A stretch of DNA of 64,000 bases from Hydrogenophilus sp. GTDB taxonomy: Bacteria; Pseudomonadota; Gammaproteobacteria; Burkholderiales; Thiobacillaceae. A program made the translations under genes and the position numbers. The notes under the pieces were generated by a model that saw only the letters and a list, made by a program, of their open reading frames with translations, ran no database searches and had not been told where the DNA came from. Shown piece after piece: positions 61,882-64,000 of the stretch (the first letter of the stretch is position 1; every line of letters begins with the position of its first letter). The stretch covers positions 87,846 through 151,845 of the forward strand of contig DYFK01000008.1 in NCBI GenBank assembly GCA_020725265.1, read 5' to 3'.

Positions 61882-63806
61882 GTCGTGGAGATCGGGGTTG
61901 ACGGGGAAATCGGGGAAATCGCGCCGAACGGGTCGGAGACCGGTTCCGCGCGGAAGCGCAGGGTCACGCGCGTGCCGGCCTCCTCGCGCGGCGTCGTCGC
62001 AACGGAACCGCCCAGGGTCAGCGCGCGCTCGCGCATGATCGCCAGACCGTAGTGGCCGGCGCCATCGGTCGCGGGCGGATTGTCCAGACCGATGCCGTCG
62101 TCCTCGATGCGGACGATCATGTCGCCATCGCCGGCATGACGCAGGCTGACCCAGGCCTGTCGGGCATGGGCGTGCTGGAGGACGTTGGACAACGCCTCGC
62201 GCACGACCTGCAGGGTGTGGATTTCCTGGTTCGGCGACAGATGGCAACCGGCCAGATCGGTTTCCAGATGGATGGGCAGGCCGCCGCGATGGCTGTATTC
62301 GAGCACCGTATTGGTCAGCAACGCCAGAAAGTCGCCTTCCATCTTCAAGCGGAAGGTGGCCAGCAGTTCGCGCAACTGCCGGTAGGCGGCGCTGATGCCT
62401 TCGCGCAAATCGTTGAGGATGACCCGTGCCTCGGCCAGACGCGGCGGCTCGGCCAGGGTCGGTTGCAGCAGACTGGTCTGGATCTTCATGTAGGACAGGG
62501 ATTGCGCGATCGAGTCGTGCAATTCCCGGGCGATGACCGAGCGTTCTTCCTGAAGCGCGAGCAGACGCTCCTGTTCGGTCTTGAAGGAGGTGCCAAGGGC
62601 GGTGCCGATATGACGCGCGAGCGCCTCCAGCAATTGCGTCTGCCAGTCCTGGAGGCGCGCGGATGCCGGCAGGGTGAGGCGCAGCACGCCATACAGGCCG
62701 TCGAGATCGCGCAGCGGTACGGTCAGCATGTGGTCGCCACCGACGAGCCGGTATTGCCAGAACTCATCCCGATCCGGCTGGCGCGCGCAATGCGGACAAT
62801 CGCCATGATCCCGCTCCCGGCAGGCCGGCAGCGACGAAGCCAGCACGCGCGCCGGGCCGCCATGCTTGGGCAGCAGGCAGACCATGCCGCCATTCAGATG
62901 CATGACCTGCTCCATCTCGGCGAGCATCTCGCGGTAGGTTTCCGGCGCCAGCGGCGCCTTGTGCAGCCGGGCGATCGAGCGATAGAGCAGGTCCAGGGAC
63001 TGATTGCTGCGCGTCAGCTCGGTGGTTTTCTCGGCGACTCTCAGCTCCAGACCGCGATAGAGCTTCGACAGATCCTCGGCCATGAAATTGAAGGCCTGGC
63101 CGAGCTGGCCGAGTTCGTCGCGGCCGACGTGGCGCGCGCGCGCGGAGAAATCGCCGCGCGCGATCCGGCGGGCATTGGCGAGCAGGTCCGCGAGCGGCCT
63201 GAGGACGCCGCGATGGACGCCGGCCATCACGCCAAGCACCGCGACCAGCGTCAGTATCAGCGCCGCGCCGAGGATGTTGCGCAGATGCCGGATGCGTCTT
63301 TCGGTATCGGCTTCGAGTTGGGCGACCATGGTGTCGATGTCGTCGACGAAGGCGTCGATGGTGCGCAACAGATGGTTGTGACGGGCCACCGGATGCAGGT
63401 CATTGCCCGGCAGTGCCTCCTCCATCAGCAGGGGCTTCAGTTGTTCCAGCCAGGCCAGGCGCACCGCCTGATAGCGGCGCGCGAGCGCGCCATCGGGAGG
63501 TCGGCCGACCGCGCGCAGCAGAGCCTCGTTGGCCAGACTCAGTTCGAAGCGGTCGATCGCGGCCAGCAGATAGCGATGCTCGACGGTGTCGTTCTCGGCG
63601 TCGGACAGCACCATGCTGCCCATCCGGTGACTCTGCATGCGCAGGCTGCCGGCGACGTTGATGGCGCTGCCGCTGCCCTGCACCTGTTCGGCGACGAATA
63701 CCGAGGTGGCGATGCCGCCGACGCCGATGGTGGTGATCACGAACAGGGCGAAGGCCAGCCCCAGCAGGATCGACCGTCCGAACATGATTTCCCAGATCTT
63801 GCGCAT
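61878..63806 (-). CDS. narX: NarX-like nitrate/nitrite sensor histidine kinase
   Basis: Type IV pili/NarX P-box (GSAINVAGSLRMQSHRMGSMVL), HAMP, GAF, HisKA_3 (ERSVIARELHDSIAQSLSYMKIQ); 4-nt overlap with narL. Confidence 0.9.
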   Translation of the reverse strand: MRKIWEIMFGRSILLGLAFALFVITTIGVGGIATSVFVAEQVQGSGSAINVAGSLRMQSHRMGSMVLSDAENDTVEHRYLLAAIDRFELSLANEALLRAVGRPPDGALARRYQAVRLAWLEQLKPLLMEEALPGNDLHPVARHNHLLRTIDAFVDDIDTMVAQLEADTERRIRHLRNILGAALILTLVAVLGVMAGVHRGVLRPLADLLANARRIARGDFSARARHVGRDELGQLGQAFNFMAEDLSKLYRGLELRVAEKTTELTRSNQSLDLLYRSIARLHKAPLAPETYREMLAEMEQVMHLNGGMVCLLPKHGGPARVLASSLPACRERDHGDCPHCARQPDRDEFWQYRLVGGDHMLTVPLRDLDGLYGVLRLTLPASARLQDWQTQLLEALARHIGTALGTSFKTEQERLLALQEERSVIARELHDSIAQSLSYMKIQTSLLQPTLAEPPRLAEARVILNDLREGISAAYRQLRELLATFRLKMEGDFLALLTNTVLEYSHRGGLPIHLETDLAGCHLSPNQEIHTLQVVREALSNVLQHAHARQAWVSLRHAGDGDMIVRIEDDGIGLDNPPATDGAGHYGLAIMRERALTLGGSVATTPREEAGTRVTLRFRAEPVSDPFGAISPISPSTPISTT

Positions 63807-64000
63807 GCCCACTCCGATGGCCGCCGGGCGGCCGCTGGTTATGTGTGCTTCTGGCCCGGAAAGCCACCCGGGCCGCCTCTCTCCATGGGCGGGCCGTTGC
63901 CCGGGCGCCGCCCGGCGAACGACTCGAAGGGATTGAGTGATACCACTAACAGGCCGTTGAAAAAGCCATGATCAACACCCCCAACCCATTTCTGAACGGT

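Noticed and set aside
62052-63971. 639-aa plus-strand ORF
   Set aside because: Antisense shadow of narX

Overview
GC-rich proteobacterial chromosomal window (beta/gamma-type gene content; species not assignable from sequence alone). Most of it is ordinary metabolism: GlcD-like FAD oxidase, TusA/DsrE2 sulfur-carrier operon, LytS/LytTR-linked ABC operon, MauG-type peroxidases, leuA, dsbD, glnB, nadE, bioBFHC, phosphohexomutase, cytochromes c and narXL. The main accessory region is a co-oriented nine-gene defence-type operon (about 19.6-32.9 kb, minus strand): SNF2 helicase, AAA ATPase, XRE-ImmA protease, DUF4411 PIN, DUF5131 three-Cys protein, TcmP, type III Mod, RhuM, type III Res. Five of these genes (DUF5131-TcmP-Mod-RhuM-Res) are joined end to end by 4-nt overlaps. 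The Mod gene shows a sharp A/T-rich segment bounded by its two catalytic motifs, which suggests a swapped target-recognition domain. A palindrome GTAGC-N4-GCTAC occurs upstream of both MauG-like peroxidase genes and of a DUF4242-Crp/Fnr operon on the other side of the island, suggesting a new Crp/Fnr regulon physically split by the island. Other observations: a TetR operator pair around a TusA/DsrE2 operon, a six-gene ABC/LolA-like/barrel/LytS-LytTR operon, a rhodanese-PhzF fusion, a tail-anchored receiver protein, a CheZ-like protein ending in DVELF, a stand-alone heme-c sensor module, and REP-like palindromes inside reading frames. No computation or database search was run; family calls come from motifs visible in the supplied translations.
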